Source of the DNA: Isoetes taiwanensis
Taxonomy: Eukaryota; Streptophyta; Lycopodiopsida; Isoetales; Isoetaceae
Direction: 5' to 3'
Length of the DNA: 64,000 nt
NCBI GenBank assembly: GCA_021234155.1
Contig: JAJEKV010000078.1
Span: 1,490,001-1,554,000, forward strand
How positions within the stretch are numbered: position 1 is the stretch's first letter; each line of letters begins with the position of its first letter. A program made the position numbers and the translations under genes. The notes under the pieces are model-generated. The model was not told the DNA's origin and did not search any database. It worked only from the letters and a program-made list of their open reading frames with translations. Positions 1-10,161 of this stretch are shown here, in pieces.

Positions 1-1156
1 AGGAAGAGCGCCAGACATCATGCATCAAATCCTCGAGGAGATCGCAGAGGAGGAGGAAAGGAACAGGAGCAACGGGAGCCGACAGAGAGCGCCTAATAGT
101 TGAAGAGCAACCCTAGACCGACCCACCGTAGGAGGAAATAGGGAGAGAAGAGCAACAGGAGCCGCATTGTAGCAGCCAACGGGGCCGAAGAGCAAATCTA
201 ATCGGGACCCATCCGGGCAGGAGGAAGGAAGGAGAGAAGAGTAACGGCGAAATGCACGCTTAGCCCCGCAGAAGAAGTAGACCGCTGCATTCATCACCAA
301 GCATGAAGCCGTGAGAGCCACGGGGAAGAGGATCTAAGAATGGAGAGGACCACTCCAACCACAAAACCGCATGGGTCAAGAAGAGGAAGGGCAAAAGCCA
401 TCAAGGCAAAGCGCGTGAAAGTCGCGGAAGGTCGGCAAGCGAGCGATGGGTCCCAAGTATCGTCTAACCAACAAAGTAGCAGACCCCCTCTACCGATTTT
501 AATTCTGACGAGGATTACGCCCCAACACGTAGGGGCGAAGTTTTCAAAACCCCACCGTGGAGGAGGAAGTCCCCCGCGGTGTGGCGGAGGAGCAAGACGA
601 TACCGCAGCGCCCGAAGCCCCCACCTTTCCGACGTGGGATAGGGTTAAAGCCCGCCACCACAACGGAGGCATACGTGATAGACCCGGCCAAGGTCTATCA
701 AGGAAGATCAAGGAGCACAACGCCTATATGGTGAAGTGGGAGGCGTATAACGCTTACTACCGTGGAACATGTGGTAAGAGCCATCAAGGTGGAGGCCCCC
801 GGCGGACCGGGCCACCACCACCAAAGCCCAAGTTTTTCCCCAGAGCGCCAGAAAGAAGCGGAGCAAGAGCAAGGAAGGAGAGAGCCCTCAAAGAAATCCG
901 GCACAAGAGGGAAGAGTTACGGACTCTTGATTCCCCGAGCACCGTTCCAACGCTTGGTCCGCGAAGTCATGCAAGAATACAACCACGCATACATCGCGTG
1001 ATCGACGAGATCTTCACAGCTTAAGGTGAGGCAACAGAATGCAAAATAGTGCAGCATTTTGAGGATTCGACGGCCTGCACGGTACACGCAAAGAGGGTCA
1101 CCCTCATGAGGCAGGATATGTATCTTGCCATGCACATCAAGGGAGAACGCCCTTGA
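1..1156 (+). pseudogene. Chromodomain-histone H3-like ORF of the chromovirus, copy 1 (5' end outside window)
   Basis: The 3' half reads as a histone H3 fold spread over shifted frames. The alpha-N helix RALKEIRHKREELRTL (from 881) matches H3 ALREIRRYQ..ELL; PFQRLVREVMQEY (about 945-985) matches alpha-1; EATECKIVQHFED then VHAKRVTLM (about 1025-1112) match alpha-2 and the following loop; the end KGERP precedes a TGA at 1154-1156. Upstream, AYMVKWEAYNAYY (about 722-760) looks like the core of a chromodomain, with EAYVID in another frame just before it. So the product would be a chromodomain joined to an H3/CENH3-like fold; the VHAKRVTLM and GERP(W) features are closer to plant CENH3 than to canonical H3. 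The reading frame is broken by several small indels, some of which may be sequence errors. The start, with its H3-like tail, lies left of the window; copy 2 shows it at 8476. H3 homology is directly visible; role is unknown. Confidence 0.82.
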
Positions 1157-1183
1157 GATTTTGTAAATAACAAAATTTTTGTA

Positions 1184-1189
1184 AATAAA
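1184..1189 (+). terminator. Poly-A signal AATAAA after the H3-like ORF
   Basis: AATAAA lies about 30 bases after the TGA of the H3-like ORF in an AT-rich stretch. The same motif occurs at the matching place in copy 2 (9783-9788). It suggests that the H3-like module has its own transcript end, separate from gag-pol. Confidence 0.4.
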
Positions 1190-1295
1190 AAAGAATTTTA
1201 TGAGTAAATAATGTGTCTGATATAGCTTAATTAAGTTAAGTTATAGAATTCTTTATTTTGGTTAAATTGGAAGTTTTTGAGCAAATTGAGACGAT

Positions 1296-1362
1296 GTCTC
1301 ACACGTCGCGCCAGGACAGAAAATGAGATTCTCATTTTCGGGCTGGGCGCAACGCGTGAGAC
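1296..1362. repeat. Palindromic hairpin motif H1
   Basis: Outer arms are GTCTCACACGTCGCGCC and, at the far end, GGGCGCAACGCGTGAGAC, which is its imperfect reverse complement. The core AAAATGAGATTCTCATTTT is itself a near-perfect palindrome. The same motif recurs five more times upstream of the element's TATA boxes. Confidence 0.75.
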
Positions 1363-1495
1363 CATGCCCAAAAATGCCCAAAACAGCTCCAAATCGACCA
1401 AATAAAGAGTCAATTCTGCCTAACTTCGATGAGTTTAGTAGAATTACAGCCTTAGATTTCCCAAATTGATGAAGTTTAGCCCATTTAGAGCCCAT

Positions 1496-1562
1496 GTCTC
1501 ACACGTCGCGCCAGGACAGAAAATGAACTTCTCATTATCGGTCTGGGCGCAACGTGTGAGAC
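1496..1562. repeat. Palindromic hairpin motif H2
   Basis: Second copy of the motif, exactly 200 bases from the first, with the same outer arms (GTCTCACACGTCGCGCC, GGGCGCAACGTGTGAGAC) and the core AAATGAACTTCTCATTAT, less symmetrical than in H1. Confidence 0.72.
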
Positions 1563-1871
1563 CTCGTAATATTCTTCACCACGCCATACCTAAATGATCT
1601 CCAAATTGTTATAATATGTTCATTAGTCCATTCTAGCATGCTCAAACCCTAGAAGTAGTCTGCAAACTCTCAACTGCACCCCTTAATAGATCAGAATCAC
1701 CCAATCCCAGTAAATTCTAGGTCATCCAAAAATTAGGGTTTTCCCTTTTTCTATAAATAGGTCATCCATTTCTCATTTAGCACCGCAAGTTTGCTCTCTC
1801 CTTAGGGCGATCTTCCGCTCCTCCCCGAGGCGCTTCTCCATCTGTTCGACACTCTCTTCTTCGCTAGATCA

Positions 1872-3420
1872 ATGGCCACTGCTGACTTTGGGCGATGGTA
1901 CAGCGCCAGTGCCCATGCTGCCGAGGCGGATGTCAACGACATCTTCCAAGTCTTTGGGAAAGAAATTGATATCCAAGCTACGCTAAATGCAACCCCAGCA
2001 TATAGGGCAAGTGTTAGCGAGTTTCAAGCTAGGGTAGGACCCTCCCTTGTTCGAGTTCCCCCTATAGGATATTTCGCCCCCGCCCATCCCTTCAAGCAAC
2101 CTTGGGTGATGTCCCAACATCGCCAAGTACCTAATCCAACAAGGCGCAGAGGCTGCCTCGACTACATGGTCCCTGATAGACTAACAGACCAAGTATTTCT
2201 CCCACACCGCTGTTCTAGCTATCTTCTTATCCCACCGCCACCGAAACCCATTGGGGTAACCTCTATCCTCCGATGGAGGTGGACCCCATAGCAGCCCGAA
2301 AGGAAGAGCGGATGCTTTTGCAAAGATCGCCAGGAGCAAGAAGCAAGAGAAGAAGAAGAGGAGCCTGGGACGAGGAGTACACCCGGAGCTCGACTTCGGA
2401 GGAAGAACGGCAACAAGCGAGCGGGGAGCTGGTCAACTTCGAAGCGGAGCCAAAGCAGACCATCGAAGTTGCTCCCCACCTCGGGCCAGGGCATCACAAG
2501 CCCAGCCCCTATCATCATCAACGGAGAGGAGCATCTACCCGGGCCGACATCCGTAACCTTCCCGAATGCGAGGGAGAGGGAGCTCAGATTGATGAACTAC
2601 TCCACCAAATCGTAAGGCATCGACATGGACTACTTCATCAGTCCAGGGAGCCTGGGACTTTCCACTTCACGTGAGGGAAGCCGACACCTATAGGAGTCGA
2701 CTTCCAACATCCAAGCCTACGCAAAGATCAGCAGATCATGGAGGCAGACCAGGCCGCAAATGTACTACCAACGGAGGAAGAGTTCCTTGCCATCACAGAA
2801 CGGATGGGGATCGAGGCAAGACCTGACAAGATCTTAATGCCGAGGCCTTCGACACCACCTCCATCAAGAGGGGCAGGAACTGACCTCAGGCACAGCCGAC
2901 TCCACAATTGAAGACTACCGAGCTGACGAGATAGAGGTCGAACACGCCCGGACGGCATAGAGCAGTGAGGCCAAACAAGTGGAGAATCATCGCGACGCAC
3001 TGCTTGCATCCCACGAGGTACTACCCACCGCCGCTAGATGGGAGGGTAGCAAAGTGATATACCGCAAAGTTCAGCCCCGTGAGGTGAAGAAGGAGTGTTC
3101 ATGCTGATTGCACTCTCGGGCTTCGGCAGGCATGCTCGAATAGCGGCAAACGTCGACTATGATGTCCTGGTCAAGAGAACAATGGCAATGGACCTCTTCG
3201 ACTTCGCCATACCTCATCGACGGCCGGTGAGATTACGGTGATGACCGCGGCCTCACGACCGGATCATAGGGGTGGAAGAGGCTGGCGAGAGCCTTGCTGG
3301 TATGCTCGGCAAATAGCGTCATCGGGGAACTTGGGTCATTCGGTGGGAAGCGACCCAAGTTAAGAAGTTCCTTGAGGACAACCCGTCTTAGGGGGATTTC
3401 AAGACTAGTTAGACTCTTGA
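1872..3420 (+). pseudogene. Unrecognised ORF (module B), copy 1
   Basis: An ORF starts with MATADFGRWY at 1872, behind a TATA box, and reads to 2291 before the frame shifts. Conserved pieces shared with copy 2 include ADVNDIF, LNATPAYRA, MDELLHQ (about 2590) and VDYDVLVKRTMAMDLFD (about 3155-3206). I recognise no domain. Basic runs (about 2340-2410) and a proline-rich stretch are seen. It could be an N-terminal extension of Gag joined by splicing across the AT-rich block at 3421-3590, or an accessory protein with its own promoter. The frame is broken many times, and the breaks differ between the two copies. Confidence 0.5.
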
Positions 3421-3590
3421 TCCCGGAGACTTTTTGTACTAAAATATTATATAATATATGAATATAATTTCGTTTGCACTTTAAATGTTTTGTTGATATA
3501 TTTTGTCCCACAACTATGCCAACAAACCACATATAATGCAAAAGAACAAGTAAAACTAACCGTATAGCAATGAACTATTTGTGCACGCAG
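3421..3590 (+). other. AT-rich, intron- or terminator-like block, copy 1
   Basis: A 170-bp AT-rich stretch, well conserved in copy 2 (12049-12235), that ends in a pyrimidine/CAG sequence resembling a 3' splice site just before gag. It may be an intron joining module B to gag, or the 3' end of module B plus the gag promoter. I cannot tell which. Confidence 0.4.
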
Positions 3591-4900
3591 CTAGAGGCCT
3601 AGGCTCGGGGGAACGATAAAGCGCCAAGACCTTAGGGAAGAACAGAGTCCGCCTCAAAGCCACCTCCCAAGAAGGAACCCGCTTGAGGAATTTGGACCCA
3701 TGACCCCGTAAGAGGAAATATCCCGTGATGAGGACGGACCTCGAGCAGTATAAAGGCTTTGCTAGCAAAGACGCTGTGAGCGGGTTCAAGTAATAACGCC
3801 TTGCCGCAAGCAGAAGCTCTGAAAATGTGAAGAGACAAGAAGAGGAGCAAGAGAAGGAGGTCCTCCAGCTCGAATCCTCCGACTCAAGCTCTCGACTCGA
3901 TTGATTCGTGGGAAGACGTAAGAATGTAACCGTGGACCGAACAGATGGAAGGCGTGAGGAACACCGCAGATGGAAGGCAAGAGGGATACCATAGAGGGGC
4001 GACAAAGGGACACAAGAACCTCTCGATTACCAAGAAAGTGGACTCGCGATTGGGGAATGTTTGGAAGGCCAGAAGCTCGAGCAATTCTCAAAGCAGAGAA
4101 CAAAGTCGAACATGGAGGCAGAGGTTTGCTTCGAAGGAGATGAGCGAATATGGCAACGCTTTTATGGTATGAAGGATAAGGATAAAGGCAGGTGGTGGCA
4201 ACAGCCAACCTGAAAAGGAGCAACACGCATATGGTGGAAGGGTATGCAAAGGCCCATGGCTTGAGCAGTGGATGCTTGCAGGTGTTCAAGAAGTTTGCTA
4301 AAGCCTCAAGCGCCATTACGTCCCAAGAGAGCACAAGTCCAAAGATGATGCAAAGCAGGTTCTATAGGTCTAACCGGGGAACAAATCAGTCCAGAAATAT
4401 ACAGAGGAATTCATGAGGCTAAGGCTCTATGTGCCAAAGTTGGGGCGAAAAGCATGTAGTGGAAAGCTATATAGAAGGGTGAATGATGAGATCCGCAGTC
4501 GGGTAAGGGCAATAAATCCTAAGATGCGACGTGGGTTTTGGAGTCCAAGGCAATAAGCTTGCAAGGAACAGGACCTCTTTAATAGCGTAGGAGAAGCAGA
4601 TTATCAGGACAAAGGCAAGGCAATGGAGTTATAGCCCTGTGTGCCAGCCCTGTGTCCAGCTAGAGCCCCATATGGGGGGCAACTGTGGGAAGCAAATAGG
4701 AGAAAAAGGTGTGTCCTTCAAGGCTGAAAACAAGAGGGGTCAAACTACTCCAAAGCAAGCATGATCCTTTTATGTGCCATGCCCAAGGAAAAAAGAGACA
4801 AAGAGTGCATAGAAAAGCAATGCCTTTGTTTGCTCCAAACAAAGCCATAGAATGAAATGAACCGGCTCCCTATGTGATGAGTGCAAATAGCGGAGTTGGG
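3591..4900 (+). pseudogene. gag: Chromovirus gag, copy 1
   Basis: Broken gag. Recognisable pieces include DERIWQRFYGMKDKDK (about 4140) and a capsid-type segment around 4320-4460, which reads in copy 2 as HYVPREHKSNMMQ and in copy 1 as PEIYRGIHEAKALC; this is the retrotransposon gag (PF03732-like) region with the EYxxEFxRLxxYVP pattern split over frames. A zinc-knuckle remnant is expected near 4810-4880, where the cysteines are partly lost. It sits between the AT-rich block and pol. Confidence 0.65.
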
Positions 4901-7900
4901 AGATTGGGACATCCCTGGGTTCGACGACGACTTGGGCGAGGAAGCCCGCGACTACATCTGTGGTGAGGTCATATCTTGCCGTAATAGACACAGAGCGCGT
5001 AAAAGCCAAAGATAAGGTAATTTCTACAAAGAGGGGAAGGCCAAGACTAAGTCCTTCATAGTCTTGATAGACTTCGGAAGTAGCCACAACTTTGCATCCC
5101 CTGAATGGTTCAAATGTTGAAGTTGAAACCACTAAAGTCAAAGCCAAGGCCCGTTGTCTTAGCAAGTGGAGCAAGACGGCAAAGCAAGAGAATTAACTTG
5201 ACATTGATTTGCCGAGGATTAATATCCAAGATGGGGGCAGAAGTAATGGGCATTGGCAAGTATGACCTAATCATAGGAATGGAGTATCTTGGGCCAAAGC
5301 AGGAGCCATTATTGATTGTGAAAGCTGAAGGTGACCTTCCCAAAGACCCCGGCGGCAAGATCATTGAGATCACAGTGGTAAAGAAGTTGTTCCCATCATG
5401 GGTGTATGTCTTCTAAACTACAAGTGCATCAAGAGCGAGCACGTAGCATACATCTTCAAGCTTGAGATTGATGAGCCGAAGAGAAGAAAGAAGAAGACAA
5501 GGTGCTCAAACAAGTTGTCAAGCAAATAGCTTAAAGCGATCGAGTTCCATGATCTCTTTCCGAGATGAGATCAAGCAACTTCCTCCTTATAGGGAGGAGT
5601 CGGTCGAGATAGCACTCGAACCGAACAAAGCCGACGAGCAAAGCCCCATATAGAATGACGACGCAAGAGTTGGGCGTAAGAACTAAAAGCGATTACAAGA
5701 ATTGCTCGATCTAGGGTTCATCGGGCCTAGCGTCTCACCATTGAGGCCTATCCTCTTTGTCAAGAAAGGATGGAAGCTTGAGGATGCAGATAGATGAACA
5801 ATTGAACAAGCACACCATCAAAAACAAGCACGCACTCCGGATCCGGACGACTTGATGGATCAGCTCCAAGGGGCAAAAGTCTTCTCAAGATCGACCCAAG
5901 GTCGCTATCACCGTCATCAGAATAAAGGAGGAAGATATCCATAAGACGGCTTTCGGGACCGGTATGGGCATTATGAGTTCGGTAATGCCTTCGCTTATCG
6001 AACGCCCCAAAGAACGCGTTCATGAGGCTCATGAACGACATCTTGTGGGAGTTCCTAGACACCTTTGTGATTGTGTTCTTTGATGACATCTTGGTGTATA
6101 GCAGATCCCTTGAAGAGCACGCAGACAACACCTGGTGAGGCGCTAGAGAAGTTGAAGAGGGGCACCGGCTTGTACGCCGTTGTCGGGCGTCACAGAATCT
6201 GAGAAGGTGGAATACCTTGGTCATGTGATCTCAAAGCTAAGGAATCCCGACGGATCCCCGCCAAGATTGCTTGCCATTCAAAGGGCCTAGACCGAAGAAT
6301 GCATGAAGTCAAGTTTTCTGCCTGGTGGTACTATACAGAAGTTCGTGAAGGAACTGTTAAGATAGCCGCCCGCTTAACGATTTGACGAGGGAGAAGGTGA
6401 AAGATTGGGTGGAGCATTGGCACAAGAAAGCCCAAGCTGGTTTGAATTGTTGAAGGAAGTTTTAACAACCGCCCCCAAATTTAACTCACGACCTGAGAAA
6501 GATAAGCTTGTAGCAAAGATGCAGCAAGATAGCTACAGCGCAAAGGCTCATGCAAGAAGAGCGTGTGGTAAGAAGACGACTCCGGAGAAGATGAACGACG
6601 CCGAAAAAGCGCTATCCAACGCATGATCGTGAATTGCTTATGTTGTCGTGGCATTAAGAATTTGAGGCACTATCTTTGGGAAGGAAGTTCCACTGACATG
6701 CACCACCGAGCCTCCAAGATGTATTCACGCAACCTCAACCCGAGGCAGAAGGTGGATGGAGTTCCTTGAAGAGTATGACTTTGATATAGTCTACAAGCCA
6801 GGGAAGCTCAACGTGGTAGCAGATAAGCTTTCAAGGCATCCCTGACAACTAGAGTGTATTGCAATGCAATTTCGCTCTCAATGGAATTTGGTAAGAAGAT
6901 TTAAAGAGTCCTTGCCAACGGATGTGGATTTAGCATGAAGCATGGGCAAGCTCTAGGGGAGGCCAGAATGATAAGAGCGGGAAGCCTTTAAACATTATAA
7001 GAAGGAAGGCAACCTGTTGTACCATAAGAACAAGTTGTGCGCACCAATCATCAGTGTAAGGAAATTGATCCTCCACGACACGCAATGAACCCCAATAGCC
7101 GCCATGCGGGATTCATGAAAACATATTTCAAAAAGCGCAAAGTAGCTATTACCGCCGTGAATGAAGAAGCAAGTAGCTCGCTACATCAAGGAATGTCACT
7201 TATGGTCACAGACGAAGGCGGAGCTTCTGAATTGTGGGGCATTGGAGCCATTAGCGGTGCCAAACGCTAAGTGGGAGGTAATCAGCATGGATTTCATCAC
7301 GGGGCTTCCAAGAACAGTAAGAGGGAAGGATGCCTTTGATGGTAGTGGTCGATAAGTTGTCAAAGATGGCACACTTTGTGGCCTTGCGGTGACCACGCAT
7401 AATCGCTATGGATATGTAAAAGCTCTTCTTCACCAAAGAGATCTTGGGCTTCATGGCATGCCAAGGGAGATTATCTCCGACAGGATCCGGGTTTATGAGT
7501 GCCTTTTGGCAAGACCTCTTCGCGACTATCTTAACGAAGCTATCCATGAGCATGGTGTATCATCCCCATGACGGATGGCCAAACGGAGCGACCAACAGGA
7601 TTTTTAGAAGACATACGAACTAAGGTCCGAATAAGCAAGGTATGTGGGAAGAATTTATTCCACTTGGTGAATTTGTCACAATAGCACCAAGTGTTAATCA
7701 TCCCACGTCGCCATGGCGATCAATCACGCCATCGCTGTTTCACCCGTGACACTTGGTACAATCCCCGCGGTCAAAAGTGGAAGTTTCGCAGCTAGACAAG
7801 TTACCGATATGCGCAGCCTTGTGGAAGAAGTTCAGGATATCCTCATGAAAGGAGTCAAGAGCATCACCGATAAGCATCGAACAGAGAGTTCAAGTTGAGA

Positions 7901-7965
7901 TGCGATGTAAGTGGCTCAAGATCAAGGTGAAGCAAAGCGTAAGCTCGTGATCGAATTGCAAGATA
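4901..7965 (+). pseudogene. pol: Chromovirus pol (PR-RT-RNH-INT), copy 1, 3' truncated
   Basis: Domains in order: an aspartic protease with VLIDFGSSHNF at about 5061-5095 (D-F-G in place of D-S/T-G); reverse transcriptase about 5690-6240, including the catalytic [10 protein letters not shown] at about 6068-6097; RNase H about 6330-6850 ([14 protein letters not shown]); integrase about 7000-7960 with [15 protein letters not shown] in the catalytic core. Frameshifts occur every few hundred bases. Compared with copy 2 it stops inside the integrase C-terminal region at about 7965 and lacks the chromodomain, joining directly to the promoter of the next copy. Confidence 0.75.
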
Positions 7966-8046
7966 TTGCTGTACAAATGACCTAAAACATAATGAAAACA
8001 TAAAAATTTGAAATTGGTGAGCAGTGACATTCAAAAAGTAGGATTG

Positions 8047-8106
8047 GTCTCACCACGTCGTGCCGGGGCGAAATGAATTCTCATTTTGTTTGAAACATAG
8101 CGAGAC
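8047..8106. repeat. Palindromic hairpin motif H3
   Basis: A divergent version with outer arm GTCTCACCACGTCG, core AAATGAATTCTCATTT and end AGCGAGAC. Confidence 0.6.
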
Positions 8107-8239
8107 ATTTAACACAAACATTAAATATCATAATGAATTCTGATAAAATAACTTGACAATTCTAAATTTAAGCTAAAATCGTTAAATTAGCATGTTACAT
8201 GTTTAAAAAGTACAAAATTTAGTAGTGGGTCCCTACCAT

Positions 8240-8302
8240 GTCTCCCCGTCAGCGCTTGGGGACAAAAATGAAATTCTCATTTTGGAACAGCGATGTGAAG
8301 AC
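8240..8302. repeat. Palindromic hairpin motif H4
   Basis: A divergent version (GTCTCCCCGTCAGCGC, core AAATGAAATTCTCATTTT, end GTGAAGAC), 193 bases from H3, repeating the paired spacing of the other promoters. Confidence 0.6.
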
Positions 8303-8475
8303 ACTAACAATTAGGTGTTTTAGATGTTTTAAGCAGCCCAAAAGGTAACCTAAAAGTGACCTAAAATGCGACCCACATAAATAGACCTAGACCCCTTCAT
8401 TTCGTTACCCTGTAGAAAGCACGCTCCCCTCTTGCCAAAGTGATCTTAGCTTTCCGGATCGACAAACCGTCAAGC

Positions 8476-9783
8476 ATGGCCCGCACAAAGCAGACCTTAA
8501 GGAAGCCGCGCCCGTAGCGGATCCCCAGTACGCCCGGCTGACCCGGCTGTTCAGTGCGCAGAGCGCCTTTTTGACAAGGCGAATCTTCTTCGGTGAAGAG
8601 GCGGAATCCGGATCCCGAGCGACGGTGAGGAATCATAGAGGAAGGCGGCCCGGACATCATGCATCAAATTCGAGGGAGATCGCAGAGGAGGAGGAAAGGA
8701 AGAACCCAGCGGGGAGCCCGGCCAGAGCAACCAATAGTTGAAGAGCAACCCTGAAGTGAGACCCACTGCGGGAGGAGCGAGGGAGAGAAGAGCGAGGCAG
8801 CCAGTAGCGGTCGAAGAGCAACTCCGGGGCTGGGACCCATGCGGGGAGGAAGGGGGAGAGAGAAGAGCAGCGGCGGCAGCAGCCCTGAAGAAGCCGGACC
8901 GGCATTCATCACCAAGTATGAAGCGAGCCTTGGCCCGGCGAGAGGACGAGAAAGAAGTCGAGGAAGGGGCGGTGACCCAACCAGCCGGGCGAGAAGAGGA
9001 AGGGCAAAGCCATCAAAGGCGGTGGCGGGGAAAGAGTCGTGAAGACCGGCAATGGCGGCGGGTCCGTTATCAGCGAACCAACGGTGGCGGACCCGCCCTC
9101 TGCGGCTGACTCGGGGCCGAGGATTACGTCCCAGCAGTGAGTTCTTCAAAACCCCGCCCGAGTGGAGGAGGAAGTCAGCGGTGTGAGAGGAGCAAGACCG
9201 ATCCAGGCGGCGCCGAAGCCCCAGCACTCACGGCCGATGGGATAGGGTTAAAGCCCCGACCACAGCGGGGAGGCATCGTGATAGGCCGGTCCAGGTCTGC
9301 TCCGGAAGAATCCAGAGCACAAAAGCGCTTTATGGTGAAGTGGGAGGCATTATAAGCTTACTACGGGGAACCGCGAGTGGAAGCCGCCGAAGGTGGAGTG
9401 CCCGAAGCGATTTCTGAAGCCACCACCACCAAAGCCCAAGCCTCAGGCGCCCGAGGGAAAAGCCTTGGAGCAAAACCTTGAGAGAAGGAAGCGAGAGAGC
9501 CCTCAAAAGAAATCCAGGCACTTTTCGGAAGAGTTCACGGACTCTTGATTCCGACACCGTTCCAACGCTTAGTCCGAGAAGTCGTACAAGAATATCTAGC
9601 CACGGACATGCGGCGTGGCCGAGATCTTTGTTATTATACGAGGCAAAAATAGTGCAGCATTTTACGAGGATTCGGCCCGGCGCACGGTACATAAAGAGGG
9701 TCACCCTCATGGTAGGGATATGTATCTTGCCATGCATCAAGGGAGAGCGCCCTTGGGTGCTAAATAACAAAATTTTTTTGTAA
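8476..9783 (+). pseudogene. H3 tail-chromodomain-H3 fold ORF, copy 2 (complete length)
   Basis: The ATG at 8476 gives MARTKQTLRKPRP, which matches the histone H3/CENH3 N-terminus (ARTKQTxRK), and then meets a TAG. A neighbouring frame stays open from about 8500 to 8740. Low-complexity, Arg/Glu-rich sequence follows, then a chromodomain-like KRFMVKWEAL (about 9325-9355). The histone fold follows: LLIPTPFQRLVREVVQEYL (about 9544-9600), then TDMRR, KIVQHF (about 9650) and KRVTLM, ending CIKGERPW (about 9735-9760). A GERPW end is reminiscent of plant CENH3. Position, order and promoter agree with copy 1, so the fusion is not a chance junction of one copy. At least four frame changes are needed; one is a 3-versus-4 A homopolymer difference between copies in the alpha-N helix. 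Confidence 0.82.
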
Positions 9784-9788
9784 ATAAA
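9783..9788 (+). terminator. Poly-A signal after the H3-like ORF, copy 2
   Basis: AATAAA in an AT-rich stretch immediately after the H3-like ORF, at the same place as in copy 1. Confidence 0.4.
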
Positions 9789-9897
9789 AAAATTTTATGG
9801 GTAAATAAATAATGTATGCGATATAGCTTAATTAAAGTTAAGTGCCGGAAATTCTTTATTTTGGGTTAAATGGAAGTTTTGAGCAAATTGGGGCGAT

Positions 9898-9960
9898 GTC
9901 TCACCCGTCGTATGAGGGCGGGAAAATGAGATTCTCATTTTTTGAACAGGCATAGCGAAC
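9898..9960. repeat. Palindromic hairpin motif H5
   Basis: Core AAAATGAGATTCTCATTTTT is intact. The outer GC-rich arms are eroded compared with H1. Confidence 0.65.
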
Positions 9961-10092
9961 CATGCCCAAATGCCCAAAACGACTCCAAATCGACCAAATA
10001 AAGGAGTCAATTCTGCCTAACTTCGATGAGTTTGGTAGAATTCGACCTTAGATTTCCCAAATTGATGAAGTTTAGCCCATTTAGAGGCCCAT

Positions 10093-10161
10093 GTCTCACC
10101 GCGTCGCCGGGGCCGGAAAATGAACTTCTCATTATCGATTGCGAGCATAGCGTGTGAAGAC
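10093..10161. repeat. Palindromic hairpin motif H6
   Basis: GTCTCACCGCGTCGCC at the left and GCGTGTGAAGAC at the right, around core AAATGAACTTCTCATTAT. It is the partner of H5 at about 195 bases. Confidence 0.65.

Larger units (their letters stand above)
1170..1871 (+). promoter_or_regulatory. Promoter region of module B, copy 1
   Basis: An AT-rich 700-bp region between the H3-like ORF and the next ORF. It ends with a clear TATA box (TATAAATAG, 1752-1760) about 120 bases before the ATG at 1872, and a pyrimidine-rich leader follows the TATA. Two palindromes (1296-1362 and 1496-1562) lie 200 bases apart upstream of the TATA. Copy 2 preserves the whole arrangement at 9789-10473. Confidence 0.6.
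7966..8475 (+). promoter_or_regulatory. Promoter region of the H3-like module (module A)
   Basis: An AT-rich 510-bp region with a TATA-like box (CATAAATAG, 8376-8384) about 100 bases before the ATG at 8476. It contains two copies of the palindrome (8047-8106, 8240-8302), as in the module B promoter, but otherwise differs from it. It could also be a diverged LTR, though I do not find the same sequence after the chromodomain of copy 2. Confidence 0.5.

Noticed and set aside
3556-4334. Minus-strand ORFs of 149-182 codons across the gag region
   Set aside because: Antisense to recognisable gag and not similar to anything; the matching antisense ORFs in copy 2 have different breaks.
7966-8475. 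Reading promoter A as the LTR of the chromovirus
   Set aside because: No second copy follows the chromodomain of copy 2, and a polypurine tract and terminal inverted repeats support 17928-19589 as the LTR. Kept as an alternative only.
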